Positions 8,738 to 18,004 of a DNA stretch of 64,000 nt are shown one piece after another. The stretch spans positions 62,001 through 126,000 of the forward strand of contig NZ_LT593974.1 in assembly GCF_900086985.1 (NCBI RefSeq). Reading direction: 5' to 3'. The position numbers and the translations under genes were made by a program. Positions within the stretch are counted from its first letter, which is position 1; every line of letters begins with the position of its first letter. The notes below the pieces were generated by a model. It made no database searches and had not been told where the DNA came from. It was given only the letters and a program-made list of their open reading frames with translations. This DNA comes from Halomonas sp. HL-93. GTDB lineage: Bacteria > Pseudomonadota > Gammaproteobacteria > Pseudomonadales > Halomonadaceae.

Positions 8738-10591
8738 TTAAGAAACTTGCACAACGCGGAACATGCCAGCGTCCATGTGGTAGAGAAGGTGACAGTGGAA
8801 GGCCCAACTGCCCTCGGCATCCGCAGTGATCAGCGCTGACACCCGCTCGCCGGGCTTGACGTTCAAGGTGTGCTTGCGCGGAATCAGCTCGCCTTGGCCG
8901 TTTTCCAGTTCCATCCACATGCCGTGCAGGTGGATGGGATGCTCCATCATGGTGTCGTTGACCAGGATCAGGCGCAGGCGCTCGTCCTTTTCAAAGTGAA
9001 TAGGGCCGTCTACTTCGCTGAATTTTTGGCCGTCGAACGACCACATGTAGCGCTCCATGTTGCCGGTCAAATGCAGTTCCAGCTCGCGGCCGGGCTCGCG
9101 GCGGTCGGGCCAGGGCGTAAAGGCTTTTAAGTCGCGGTAGACCAGCACGCGGCGCTCGTCGGGGTCGATGCCAATACCCGCCTGGTCGTAGCGCGAGCCA
9201 GGCTGGGCTTCGCCAGCCACCAGCATGCCGTTGTCGCGGGTCTTGGCGCTTTCTTTCTCCATCCCGCTGCTGCCGTGGTCCATGTCACCGTGGTCCATGT
9301 CCTCCATGTCACTGTCCGACATATTGGAGTGGTCCATGCCCTCCATGTCACTGTCTGACATATTGGAGTGGTCCATGCCCTCCATGTCACTGTCCGACAT
9401 GTTGGAGTGGTCCATACCCTCCATGTCGCCGTGATCCATGCCGTGAGCACCCATGGCCTCCATGCCACGGTCGGCAATCTGGCGGCGCTCCGGAATCTCC
9501 GCCTGCATGCCTTCGCGAGGGGCGAGAGTGGCGCGGGCGTAGCCGCTGCGATCCATGGATTCGGCGAAAATCGTATACGCCTGATCGTCTTCAGGTGACA
9601 CCAGAACGTCGTAAGTCTCGGCAACCCCGATGCGAAATTCATCCACGGGCACCGGTTGAACTGGCTGCCCGTCGGCGGCCACCACGGTCATTTTCAGCCC
9701 GGGAATACGCACGTCGAAGTAGGACATGGCCGATCCGTTAATCACCCGCAGCCTTACGCGCTCGCCTGGCTTGAACAGCGCGCTCCAGTTTTCCTCGGGG
9801 GAGTGACCGTTGAGCAGATAGGTATAAGTGCTGCCGGTAACGTCGGCAATATCCCGCGAACTCATGCGCATCTTGGCCCACATGCCGCGCATTTCGGCAG
9901 TCTGAGACAAGCCGTTTTGGCGAACGTCGGCGAAGAAATCGGCCACCGTGCGTTCCTGGAAGTTGTAATAGCCCTCCATGGTTTTCAGGTTACGAAACAC
10001 CGCCATGGGATCTTCGAACGTCCAGTCGGTAAGCAACAACACGTGCTCGCGGTCGTAACGGAAGGGTTCGCGTTCGGCGGCGTCAATAATCAACGGCCCG
10101 GCGTGGCCAAGCTGTTCCTGCATGCCAGAATGGCTGTGGTACCAGTAGGTGCCGTTTTGGCGCACCGGGAAGCGGTAGGTAAAGGTTTCGCCGGGCTCGA
10201 TACCAGCAAAGCTGACTCCCGGCACGCCATCCATCCCTGCAGGTAGAATTAGCCCGTGCCAGTGAATCGAGGTGGGCTCATCGAGCAGGTTGGTAACGCG
10301 CAGTACAGCGTCCTGGCCTTCTTTCAGGCGTAAGAGGGGACCCGGGCTGGTGCCGTTAATGCTGAAGGCGCTAGCGGTCTTGCCGTCAATCTGGAGACTT
10401 TCACGGCGGATGGCCAGCGCTATCTCAGGCCCTTCTTCAACGCCTTTGGAATAGACGTTGGAGCGGCCCCAGGGGGTAGCCCAGGCGGGGCTCATGCCCA
10501 GGGCGGCAGCCGAACCCAGCCCCAACGCCGCGCTGCCTTTCAGCACCTGGCGGCGTGAAAGCGGGTGACGGATAATGGTCGAACGCGACAT
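8738..10591 (-). CDS. copA: Copper resistance multicopper oxidase CopA
   Basis: 617 residues. A Tat signal (SRRQVLKGSAALGLG) directs the folded enzyme to the periplasm. Multicopper oxidase ligands are visible as HWHGLILP, YWYHSHSGM, HPIHLHGMW and HCHLLYHMDAGM. Such enzymes oxidise Cu(I) to less toxic Cu(II). Between the second and third cupredoxin domains is a Met/His/Asp-rich stretch with three 13-residue repeats, probably a copper-binding segment. Good GGGAG before the ATG. Upstream copRS probably controls it. Confidence 0.95.
   Translation of the reverse strand: MSRSTIIRHPLSRRQVLKGSAALGLGSAAALGMSPAWATPWGRSNVYSKGVEEGPEIALAIRRESLQIDGKTASAFSINGTSPGPLLRLKEGQDAVLRVTNLLDEPTSIHWHGLILPAGMDGVPGVSFAGIEPGETFTYRFPVRQNGTYWYHSHSGMQEQLGHAGPLIIDAAEREPFRYDREHVLLLTDWTFEDPMAVFRNLKTMEGYYNFQERTVADFFADVRQNGLSQTAEMRGMWAKMRMSSRDIADVTGSTYTYLLNGHSPEENWSALFKPGERVRLRVINGSAMSYFDVRIPGLKMTVVAADGQPVQPVPVDEFRIGVAETYDVLVSPEDDQAYTIFAESMDRSGYARATLAPREGMQAEIPERRQIADRGMEAMGAHGMDHGDMEGMDHSNMSDSDMEGMDHSNMSDSDMEGMDHSNMSDSDMEDMDHGDMDHGSSGMEKESAKTRDNGMLVAGEAQPGSRYDQAGIGIDPDERRVLVYRDLKAFTPWPDRREPGRELELHLTGNMERYMWSFDGQKFSEVDGPIHFEKDERLRLILVNDTMMEHPIHLHGMWMELENGQGELIPRKHTLNVKPGERVSALITADAEGSWAFHCHLLYHMDAGMFRVVQVS
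9303..9419 (-). repeat. Three tandem 39-bp repeats inside copA
   Basis: Three near-perfect 39-bp units encode the 13-residue motif MDHSNMSDSDMEG and differ from one another at only a few bases. The array is in frame, so gain or loss of units would change the number of Met/His copper ligands without breaking the protein. Confidence 0.9.
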
Positions 10592-10659
10592 GTGAAACTC
10601 CCCTCAATGATCAATAGCATCATCATGGGGGAGTAAGCTGAATCAAGGCTGAAAAACCG

Positions 10660-11994
10660 TCAGGAGGGCTTAACGTCCGGCAATGGCAGGCGGGTAACAA
10701 CCCGCAGGCCGCCTAGCGGGCTGCGCTCGAACCGGCAGTGGCCAGCGTAACGCGCCACCAATTGGTCCAGGATGGCAAGTCCCAGACCGTAGCCGGGGTG
10801 GCGCTCATCCAGCCGCGTGCCGCGCTCGCCGAGGCGTGCCATGTCCTTGTCGGCAACGCCGGGGCCGTCATCATCGATTGTCAGGGTCAGGGCCTCAGAG
10901 GTGGCGCTGACGTGGCATCGCACCTCGCTGGCGGCCCATTTGCCGGCATTATCCAGCACAATGCCTAGCATCTCGGCGTAATCGTGAACGTCGATGGGTA
11001 CCTGCTCGCGGTCGTTGAGCGACGTTGTCAGGGCGAACGAGGGCTGCGGGTAGAGGCTACGAAACATGTCCATCAGCCGTTGACTGTCACGCGTCAGGTG
11101 CGTCATGTGTCCCGCATGGGGACCGGCAATGCGCGCGCGACGCAGTTCGGCATCCAACTGAGCGTTGATGTCCTCGATGCGCATCAGTAGCTTGCGGCGG
11201 CGTTCGTCGTCTATGGGTCGGCCACCTCTGAGCACCTGGGTGATTGCTGCCAGCGGGGTTTTGAGGGCATGGGAAAGGTTAGCGACCGACTCCCGCGAGC
11301 GCTGCAGGCGCAGGTCGATATCGTCCATGAAGCGATTGAGCTGGGCGACGAGGGCGTCAAGTTCGGCGGGGGCGGTGAGTGATAGGCGCTGGCGCTCGCC
11401 TGCCTGCAGGGCTTCCAACTGGTGGCGTAATTGCCAGAGTGGTCGCAAGCCGCGATTGACGGCCAGCATATTGAGCGTGACCAGCACCGCGAGCAGACCT
11501 GCCGCAATGCCGCCGACCCACCAGTGAAGGGTGGCCAGGCCCGCTTCGACCTGGGAAAAGTCCTCCCCAATCAGCAGTACGCCAGAGGTGTCTTGCCACT
11601 CGAAGTGGCGGCGATAGACCAGCAAATGGTCCCCCCTGTGTTTCACCTCAATCAGCGCATCACCGTCATCGTCAAGCAGCGGGGCAAGCTGGCGCTGCCA
11701 GATCGGATCAGAGGCGCTGATGTCGTCATCCAGACGTAGCACATAGAGGTGATGGAATACCTGATAGCCTTGGCTGGCCGAAGCAAGCGATGCGGGGACC
11801 GCCAGGCGGTCTTGCTCGAGCTGATCTACCGCGTGGTCGGCTTCACGCATGAGGCGCTCGCCCAGAAAGTCCTTGGCCAGGTTCTGCAGAAACACCCCGT
11901 GCAACAGCCATGTCAGGCCGACCACCAGCAGTGCGACGCCGCCTAGCCAGGCCAGCAGTCGAAAGCGCAGGCTACGCTGATCAATGTGAAGCAA
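10660..11994 (-). CDS. Sensor histidine kinase (CopS/QseC-type)
   Basis: About 444 residues, two membrane helices flanking a periplasmic sensor of roughly 120 residues, then HAMP, a DHp helix with SHALKTPLAAI (phospho-acceptor His) and an ATPase domain with DDGPGVAD and GYGLGLAI. The preferred start is a TTG at 11994 after AGGGG; the frame is open to another TTG at 12039 that has no ribosome-binding site. Overlaps the response regulator end, so translation is probably coupled. Position next to copA suggests copper sensing. Confidence 0.85.
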   Translation of the reverse strand: MLHIDQRSLRFRLLAWLGGVALLVVGLTWLLHGVFLQNLAKDFLGERLMREADHAVDQLEQDRLAVPASLASASQGYQVFHHLYVLRLDDDISASDPIWQRQLAPLLDDDGDALIEVKHRGDHLLVYRRHFEWQDTSGVLLIGEDFSQVEAGLATLHWWVGGIAAGLLAVLVTLNMLAVNRGLRPLWQLRHQLEALQAGERQRLSLTAPAELDALVAQLNRFMDDIDLRLQRSRESVANLSHALKTPLAAITQVLRGGRPIDDERRRKLLMRIEDINAQLDAELRRARIAGPHAGHMTHLTRDSQRLMDMFRSLYPQPSFALTTSLNDREQVPIDVHDYAEMLGIVLDNAGKWAASEVRCHVSATSEALTLTIDDDGPGVADKDMARLGERGTRLDERHPGYGLGLAILDQLVARYAGHCRFERSPLGGLRVVTRLPLPDVKPS

Positions 11995-12646
11995 AGAGAT
12001 ACCCCTGGCCGCGGCGGGTCTGGATGATCGACTTGCCAAGATAGCGGCGCAGCCGGGCTACGTACACCTCGACCAGGTTGGGCGCCGCTGCGTCCTGCTC
12101 AAGTGCGTAAAGCTGCTCCAGCAACCGTTCTTTGGAGTGAATGCGGTCAGGGTGGTGCATCAAGTACCGGAGCAGACGAAACTCAGTGGCGGTCAGCAAA
12201 CGCCACGCGCCGCCGTTGCTTGAAACGCGCTGACCGGCTTCATCCAGGGACACACCATTGAGCGTGATAACCTGGGATAACTGGCCGGATTGCCGACGTA
12301 GCAGGGCTTTCAGGCGGGCCATGAGTTCGGCTTCGTGGAAGGGTTTGGTGAGGTAGTCATCGGCACCGGTTTCCAGGCCAACCACCTTGTCTTCCCAGGT
12401 ATCGCGCGCAGTGAGTATCAACATAGGGATGGCATGTTTTTGCTGTCGCCACTTGGCGAGCAGCTCAAGTCCCGAGCCATCCGGTAGCCCGAGGTCAAGA
12501 ATGGCAAGCGCGTATTCTTCGGTGCTCATGAACGACGTGGCCGCCTTGATTGAGGCGGCCACATCGACAAGATAGCCGTTGTCTTTCAGACTCTCCGCAA
12601 GGCTTTCCGCCAGCAGGTCATCGTCTTCTAACAGCAACAGTTTCAT
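11981..12646 (-). CDS. OmpR/PhoB-family response regulator (CopR-like)
   Basis: 221 residues: receiver domain with phospho-acceptor Asp in AILDLGLPDGSG (about residue 51), acidic pair EDDD near the N-terminus and the conserved K in YLTKPF, then a winged-helix DNA-binding domain ending in RRGQGYLFASH. Partner of the downstream overlapping kinase. Located between the cupredoxin and copA genes, it probably activates the copper operon; the metal specificity is inferred from context. Confidence 0.9.
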   Translation of the reverse strand: MKLLLLEDDDLLAESLAESLKDNGYLVDVAASIKAATSFMSTEEYALAILDLGLPDGSGLELLAKWRQQKHAIPMLILTARDTWEDKVVGLETGADDYLTKPFHEAELMARLKALLRRQSGQLSQVITLNGVSLDEAGQRVSSNGGAWRLLTATEFRLLRYLMHHPDRIHSKERLLEQLYALEQDAAAPNLVEVYVARLRRYLGKSIIQTRRGQGYLFASH

Positions 12647-12655
12647 CGTATCGCG

Positions 12656-13147
12656 TCACAAGTTGATATCGCCGTACATGCCGGACTCGTAGTGTCCTGG
12701 AATGTTGCAGGCATATTCAAGGCGCTCGACGTTTTCTGGGGCTGTCCACACCAGTGTTTTGGATTCGCCTGCGCCAATGGTCACCGATGGCATTTGACCG
12801 CCATGCTCGCCTTCGGCCATGTCGTGGCCGCCGTGGTCACCATGGTCGCCATCCATTTCCTGCATCATTTTACGATGTTCTTCTTGTGCGGCTTTGTCGC
12901 CAATCACAAATTCATGCTCCACGTTACCAGTATTGTTGATTTCGAACTCGACAGTTTCGCCTGGTGCGATATCCATCTCCTCGGGGTCGAACCACATGTC
13001 GCCTGCTTCAACGCTGATGGTGCGTTCAACATCGGCGGCGTTGGCCTCGGTGTGGTCGCCACTATGCTCGCCTGAAGCCCAGGCGGTGGATGCCACACCG
13101 CTCAAGGTTGCGGCGAAAAGGGCTAGCGTAAGGGATGATTTGCGCAT
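12656..13147 (-). CDS. Periplasmic cupredoxin-like copper protein
   Basis: 163 residues with a Sec signal peptide (cleavage after AWA near residue 24). The cupredoxin fold shows EHEFVIG early and a C-terminal CNIPGHYESGM, giving the Cys, His and Met type-1 copper ligands. Between them lies a His/Asp/Gly/Met-rich insert (GDHGDHGGHDMAEGEHGG) that could bind extra metal. First gene of the copper operon, 9 bp before the response regulator. Likely role is periplasmic copper binding or delivery. Confidence 0.88.
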   Translation of the reverse strand: MRKSSLTLALFAATLSGVASTAWASGEHSGDHTEANAADVERTISVEAGDMWFDPEEMDIAPGETVEFEINNTGNVEHEFVIGDKAAQEEHRKMMQEMDGDHGDHGGHDMAEGEHGGQMPSVTIGAGESKTLVWTAPENVERLEYACNIPGHYESGMYGDINL

Positions 13148-13278
13148 AGGGGTAGTCTCACAAAGAAAAGTTTAAAAAGCTCACTGTAAGTTTATAAGCT
13201 ATCAACCTGAACGGAGCCTGAAACCCACGCCGCCATATTGATCCGCATCAAGCAATACGCGGCCTCCACTGCCGTCGC

Positions 13279-13310
13279 TTGACCTTGGGGTAACCCATAG
13301 GTTGTAAGCT
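13279..13310 (+). promoter_or_regulatory. MerR/CueR-type metal-responsive promoter
   Basis: A -35 box TTGACC and a possible -10 TAAGCT are separated by about 20 bp, longer than the standard 17. The spacer holds a dyad (ACCTTGGG, then CCCATAGGT), the arrangement recognised by MerR-family regulators such as CueR. It drives the small membrane protein and DUF411 gene on the plus strand. No MerR-type gene is present in this window, so the regulator would be elsewhere. Confidence 0.6.
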
Positions 13311-13351
13311 TTAAACGAACATGTTCATCAAGCGACTGTCAGGAGGCTATC

Positions 13352-13486
13352 ATGATGAATGCAGATTGTTTCGCGCTGATGGGGTCAATGGGCTGGTTGG
13401 GCTGGCTCATGCCACTTACAGTTCTGCTACTCGCTGGGCTGGGTATCGCTTCGCTGGCCAAATCCCTGTTCAGCCGGACGAATTGA
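13352..13486 (+). CDS. Small single-helix membrane protein in the copper region
   Basis: 44 residues, beginning MMNADCFALMGSMGW and holding one hydrophobic helix followed by a basic tail (KSLFSRTN). A strong AGGAGG lies seven bases before the ATG and a MerR-type promoter lies just upstream, so it is probably a real gene cotranscribed with the DUF411 gene. The N-terminal Cys and Met residues may matter for copper. I do not recognise the family. Confidence 0.65.
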   Translation: MMNADCFALMGSMGWLGWLMPLTVLLLAGLGIASLAKSLFSRTN

Positions 13487-13514
13487 TCACGTCGTTACCA
13501 CTGAGGAAATGCTC

Positions 13515-13962
13515 ATGAATCGAAAAACTGCCTCGCTATGGGTGTCGGGCGCGCTATTGCTGGGCGCCACCACGGCGCATGCCGCATTGCCTGATGAAGC
13601 GACGATGTACAAAAATCCGCAGTGCGGCTGTTGCGATGAATACGCGCGCCACCTGGAAGAGCAGGGCGTTGATGTAAAAATTGTCGATAACGCTGAGCTG
13701 GGCGAAATCAAGCAGCAGGCAGGAGTCCCCCCACGGCCTAGGGTCGTGCCACACCATCGAGATAGGCGACTACTGGATTGAAGGCCACGTGCCCATGGAG
13801 GCTTTACAAGCGCTATTTGAAGAGCAGCCCGATGTGGACGGCATTGGCCTGGCCGGTATGCCCACAGGTACACCGGGCATGCCCGGGCCGCAGGAAGAAC
13901 CCTACGACGTCTACGCATTTAGCGATCAGGAAGATGAGCCATTCATGACGCTAGAGCCGTGA
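13515..13962 (+). pseudogene. DUF411 metal-binding protein, frameshifted
   Basis: The first frame gives a signal peptide and the DUF411 core MYKNPQCGCCDEYARHLEE, then runs off at GVPPRPRV. The rest of the family continues in another frame: GLGSCHTIEIGDYW, IEGHVP and GMPTGTPGMPG. Removing one C from the run of six at 13727-13732 rejoins them as GVPHGLGSCHT. DUF411 proteins accompany copper/silver resistance genes as putative periplasmic metal binders. It is either a true frameshift, a variable homopolymer tract or a base-call error. Start at the ATG at 13515 (GAGG upstream); 13509 is an alternative. Confidence 0.8.
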
Positions 13963-13968
13963 AGCAGG

Positions 13969-14382
13969 TTAGGCGTTATCCGGCAGCACGTAGCTTGCGG
14001 TGACGTGGATCACCGGCTTGGATTCATCGGCGGCGGAGACAATCGACACTTCGCCAACGGCCAAGCGGCGGCCGAGCTTGAGCAGCTTGGCGTGGGCAAT
14101 GATGTCGTGATCGCCCGATGCTGCGCGTAAAAAGTGGCAGTTTAAATCGCTGGTCACGGCCATCGGTTCCGGGCCGATCTGCGCCAATATCGCCACGTAC
14201 ATAGCCACATCGGCAAAGCCCATCATGGTGGGGCCAGAGACGCGCGGGCCAGGGCGCAGGTGTTCATTGCCAATCGCCAAGCGCATGGTGGCGCTCATCT
14301 CGCCCACACTTTCGATCCTGCCCATTCGCTGGGGGAAGACCTCGTCAAGAAACTGTTCGATCTGTTCGGCGGTCATCACCGT
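13969..14382 (-). CDS. PaaI-family hotdog thioesterase
   Basis: About 137 residues with a single hotdog domain. The block NEHLRPGPRVSGPTMMGFAD corresponds to the family active-site helix, followed by SDLNCHFLRAA and AKLLKLGRRLAVGEV. Proteins of this type hydrolyse acyl-CoA thioesters; the substrate cannot be read from sequence. The start at 14382 is preferred over the in-frame ATG at 14400, because AGGA lies between them at proper spacing. Confidence 0.82.
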   Translation of the reverse strand, partial: TVMTAEQIEQFLDEVFPQRMGRIESVGEMSATMRLAIGNEHLRPGPRVSGPTMMGFADVAMYVAILAQIGPEPMAVTSDLNCHFLRAASGDHDIIAHAKLLKLGRRLAVGEVSIVSAADESKPVIHVTASYVLPDNA

Positions 14383-14400
14383 CATTCTTGTTTTCCTCAT

Positions 14401-14433
14401 AAAAAAGCCCCGAAGCGGTAGCCTCGAGGCTGA
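14401..14433 (-). terminator. Probable terminator after glcB
   Basis: On the minus strand a GC-rich inverted-repeat segment containing the palindrome AGCCTCGAGGCT and ending CGGGGCTTTTTT follows the glcB stop by about 20 bp. It separates glcB from the thioesterase gene. Confidence 0.6.
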
Positions 14434-14451
14434 TTTTGCTATCAGGCGAGT

Positions 14452-16626
14452 TTACTTCGCCTTGTGCACCTGACGCCACTCGTGGAGTAGCGGCTCGGTG
14501 TAGCCAGAAGGCTGCACGCGACCTTTGAAGATCAGGTCCGAGGCTGCCTTGAAGGCGGTTGAGCCTTCGAAGTTAGCGCTCATGGCAGTGTAGGTGGGGT
14601 CGCCGGCGTTTTGCTCGTCCACCACCTTGGCCATGCGCTTGAGAGTTTCTTCCACCTGCGGCGCATCGACAATGCCGTGGTGCAGCCAGTTGGCAATGTG
14701 CTGGCTGGAGATACGCAGCGTGGCGCGGTCTTCCATCAAGCCGACGTTGTGGATATCCGGCACTTTCGAACAGCCGACGCCGTGCTCTACCCAGCGTACT
14801 ACGTAGCCGAGAATACCCTGGCAGTTGTTATCCAGTTCCTGCTGCTTCTCTTCATCGGACCAGTTGGCGTTTTCCGCCACTGGCACGGTGAGTAGGTCAT
14901 CCAGGTAGTCAGGTTCGCCCAATCCTTCCAGCTCACGCTGAACGTCTGTAACGTTGACCTGATGGTAGTGCAGCGCATGCAGCGCCGCCGCCGTCGGCGA
15001 GGGCACCCAAGCAGTATTGGCGCCCGCCTTCGGATGGCCGATTTTCTGCTCCAGCATGTTATGCATCAAATCGGGCATCGCCCACATGCCTTTGCCGATC
15101 TGGGCGCGGCCACGCAGGCCACAGGCAAGGCCAACCTGCACGTTGTTTTTCTCGTAGGCGGTAATCCAGGCGGCGCTCTTCATGTCGCCCTTGCGCACCA
15201 TCGGGCCTGCTTCCATAGCGGTGTGCATTTCGTCGCCGGTACGGTCGAGGAAGCCGGTGTTGATAAACACCACCCGCGACGCGGCCTCAGCGATACATGC
15301 CTTGAGGTTGACGGTGGTACGGCGCTCTTCGTCCATGATGCCCATTTTCAGGGTGTCGCGGCTCATGCCCAGGATATCTTCGACGCGGCTAAACAGCTCG
15401 TTGGCAAACGCCACTTCTTTAGGGCCGTGCATCTTCGGCTTGACGATATATACCGAGCCGGTACGCGAGTTGCGCGGCTGGTCGGCGTCTTTCTTCAGGT
15501 CGTGAAGCGCCAGCAGCGAGGTCACTACCGCATCGAGAATGCCTTCCGGTAGCTCGTTGCCTTTATCGTCCAAAATCGCCGGTGTGGTCATTAAGTGACC
15601 CACATTACGCACGAACATCAGCGAACGGCCGGGTAGCGTGACGCTGCTACCATCGGTGGTTTGCCAGGTGCGGTCGGCGTTAAGTTTACGGGTAAAGGTC
15701 TTGCCACCTTTGTCGATCTTCTCTTCAAGATCGCCCTTCATCAGGCCTAGCCAGTTACTGTAAACGCCTACTTTGTCTTCTGAATCGACAGCGGCAACGG
15801 AATCTTCGCAGTCCATGATCGCGGTGAGTGCGGCTTCAACGACCACGTCTTTAACGCCTGCCGGGTCGGTTTTGCCGATGGAGTGGTTGGCGTCGATCTG
15901 GATTTCCAGATGCAGGCCGTTGTTGCCCAACAGGATAGCGTCAGGGGCGGCCGCATCACCGGTGAAGCCAATCAACTTGCCAGCGTCTTTCAAGCCCGTG
16001 TCACGGCCGCCTTCCAGTGTAACCACCAAGTGCTCATCGCGAATGGCGTACTTCACCGCATCGCGGTGGGAGCCAGTGGCCAGAGGTGCCGCGCGGTCCA
16101 ATACGCCGCGGGCGTAGGCGATAACTTTTGCGCCACGCTTGGGGTTGAAGCTGGTACCTTTTTCAGCGCCGTCTTCTTCGGAAATGACATCGGTGCCGTA
16201 GAGCGCGTCATACAGGCTGCCCCAACGTGCGTTGGCGGCGTTGAGCGCGTAACGTGCGTTGCTCATCGGCACAACTAACTGTGGCCCGGCCTGAACCGCC
16301 ACTTCGCGGTCAACGTTGGCGGTGGTAGCGCTCACGTTAGCAGGCGCGTCAACGAGGTAGCCCGCATCCTTCAGAAAGCGGCGATAGGCGGGCATATCCG
16401 CGACTGGGCCAGGGTTTTCGCGATGCCAAACGTCTAACTTTTCTTGAAGGACATCACGTTCTTCAAGCAACTGACGATTTTTTGGTGTTAAATCGTGAAA
16501 TAAGGCGTCGACGCCTGCCCAGAAGGCGCTTTCGTCGACGCCGGTGCCGGGCAGTGCGTGGTCTTTGATAAAACGATCTAGGTCGGCTGCCACCTGTAAA
16601 CGGTGACGCGTGATACGCTCGCTCAT
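14452..16626 (-). CDS. glcB: Malate synthase G
   Basis: 724 residues, the usual length of the monomeric G isoform. It condenses glyoxylate with acetyl-CoA to malate. Conserved blocks include [18 protein letters not shown], the [16 protein letters not shown] segment, the metal-site region [14 protein letters not shown] and the catalytic region [20 protein letters not shown] start with GGAG upstream. Monocistronic with its own terminator; no isocitrate lyase gene is in the window. It serves growth on acetate or glycolate. Confidence 0.96.
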   Translation of the reverse strand: MSERITRHRLQVAADLDRFIKDHALPGTGVDESAFWAGVDALFHDLTPKNRQLLEERDVLQEKLDVWHRENPGPVADMPAYRRFLKDAGYLVDAPANVSATTANVDREVAVQAGPQLVVPMSNARYALNAANARWGSLYDALYGTDVISEEDGAEKGTSFNPKRGAKVIAYARGVLDRAAPLATGSHRDAVKYAIRDEHLVVTLEGGRDTGLKDAGKLIGFTGDAAAPDAILLGNNGLHLEIQIDANHSIGKTDPAGVKDVVVEAALTAIMDCEDSVAAVDSEDKVGVYSNWLGLMKGDLEEKIDKGGKTFTRKLNADRTWQTTDGSSVTLPGRSLMFVRNVGHLMTTPAILDDKGNELPEGILDAVVTSLLALHDLKKDADQPRNSRTGSVYIVKPKMHGPKEVAFANELFSRVEDILGMSRDTLKMGIMDEERRTTVNLKACIAEAASRVVFINTGFLDRTGDEMHTAMEAGPMVRKGDMKSAAWITAYEKNNVQVGLACGLRGRAQIGKGMWAMPDLMHNMLEQKIGHPKAGANTAWVPSPTAAALHALHYHQVNVTDVQRELEGLGEPDYLDDLLTVPVAENANWSDEEKQQELDNNCQGILGYVVRWVEHGVGCSKVPDIHNVGLMEDRATLRISSQHIANWLHHGIVDAPQVEETLKRMAKVVDEQNAGDPTYTAMSANFEGSTAFKAASDLIFKGRVQPSGYTEPLLHEWRQVHKAK

Positions 16627-16869
16627 GGAGACTCTCCTGTTAAGGTGGCTGTGACGCCGTATTGCTAGGCTGATGGCCCGTCACAGTCAGATGAACATGC
16701 ATTTAAAATCTATTTGTGGAAAATAATTCCATATATGTTCGGGCATGTAAACAGCGTAGACCTTAAAGCGCCATTATGCTCGACCAAATGATAAGGCAAA
16801 GCGTCATGGGTCAATGGCTGACCAATGGCCAATGAGCGGTTAAGGGATAGCGGTTAAGGAGAGGTGCGA

Positions 16870-17880
16870 ATGCGCGAGTTCGATCATTTAGAGGCATTGT
16901 TTCGTCGCCACGCCGGCGACTCAGCACTCTCCCGCTTGGTGCCTGGTGATACTCTTGCTTCGGCGATGAACGACTATTTTCAGCACTACGGCTTAGAGAC
17001 GCTGCGCCGTGACACCCGAGAAGTATACGCCGGATTTATTGATACCGGGCGTTTTGCATTGTGGTGCCAAGTATGGAGCCCACCGACCCCGAGAGGCACC
17101 GCCTTTGTCGTGCACGGTTACTTCGATCACTTAGGGCTTTATCGTCATCTGCTGGAGCGCTTGTTGGATAGAGGCTGGCGCGTCGTGCTTTGGGATTTGC
17201 CTGGTCACGGGCTATCCAGTGGGGCGCGGGCGGCCATCGATGACTTTGACGACTATCAACACTGCCTGACGCATGTGCAAACTATCCTGTCACAGCAGTC
17301 CATGGCGCCCTCGCCCTGGCTGGGCGTGGGGCAAAGTACCGGCGCTGCCATTCTGGCCACCGATGCGCTGAACCGACGCGACGCGGCTGGCTGGGATGGG
17401 CTGGTGCTGTTGGCGCCGTTGGTTCGGCCATGGGGCTGGAGCCAGGCGAGCTGGCTGCATCTGATCGCTAGTCCGTTCGTCAAAGCGCTGCCGCGCAAGT
17501 ATCGACCTAACTCCACTGACGAAGAATTTACCGAATTTTTACGCGAGCACGACCCCTTGCAGCCCAATCAGTTAAGCGTGGCCTGGATTACGGCCATGCG
17601 ACGTTGGATACCGCGGTTGCTGGCCCGCGACCCGCTTAATTTGCCCGTGATGATTTTACAGGGCGAACAAGACGTCACCGTGGATTGGGAGTGGAATCTG
17701 GCAATTCTGGAAGAAAAGTTTCCTGGCGCCCAGATATATCGCCATCCCGAGGCACGCCACCATCTGGTCAACGAAGCAGAGCCGATTCGCCGCGCGCTGT
17801 TCGACGCGTTGGATGCGTTCGTTGACCAAGTGGCGGTGGCCAAGGCTGCGGCGTCCGCCAAAGGGTCGTCTTCATCGTAA
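16870..17880 (+). CDS. Alpha/beta hydrolase (monoacylglycerol lipase/lysophospholipase-like)
   Basis: About 336 residues. It shows the oxyanion loop VVHGYFDHLGLY, nucleophile elbow GVGQSTGA (Ser of GQSTG), acid region LQGEQDVTVDW and terminal His in ARHHLVNE, so the Ser-Asp-His triad is complete. The nearest general class is the serine aminopeptidase S33/monoglyceride lipase group. Start at the ATG at 16870, eight bases after AAGGAG; a GTG at 16864 is too close to that site. Substrate unknown. Confidence 0.85.
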   Translation: MREFDHLEALFRRHAGDSALSRLVPGDTLASAMNDYFQHYGLETLRRDTREVYAGFIDTGRFALWCQVWSPPTPRGTAFVVHGYFDHLGLYRHLLERLLDRGWRVVLWDLPGHGLSSGARAAIDDFDDYQHCLTHVQTILSQQSMAPSPWLGVGQSTGAAILATDALNRRDAAGWDGLVLLAPLVRPWGWSQASWLHLIASPFVKALPRKYRPNSTDEEFTEFLREHDPLQPNQLSVAWITAMRRWIPRLLARDPLNLPVMILQGEQDVTVDWEWNLAILEEKFPGAQIYRHPEARHHLVNEAEPIRRALFDALDAFVDQVAVAKAAASAKGSSSS

Positions 17881-18004
17881 AAGCAGGTGATAACTTTTAA
17901 CTATTAGACGCTTTATATAGATGAGGTTAATGCTATCGCCTAATGCCTGTGCGAAACTCGTTGTGGTTTATTTACCTTAGCTGATGTTTTATCAGGAGTG
18001 TGCG

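Noticed and set aside
9303..9419. Possible CRISPR array
   Set aside because: The repeats are directly adjacent, in frame and without spacers; they are coding repeats of copA.
13509..13962. Two separate genes in the DUF411 region
   Set aside because: Both halves match consecutive parts of one family and are rejoined by removing one C.
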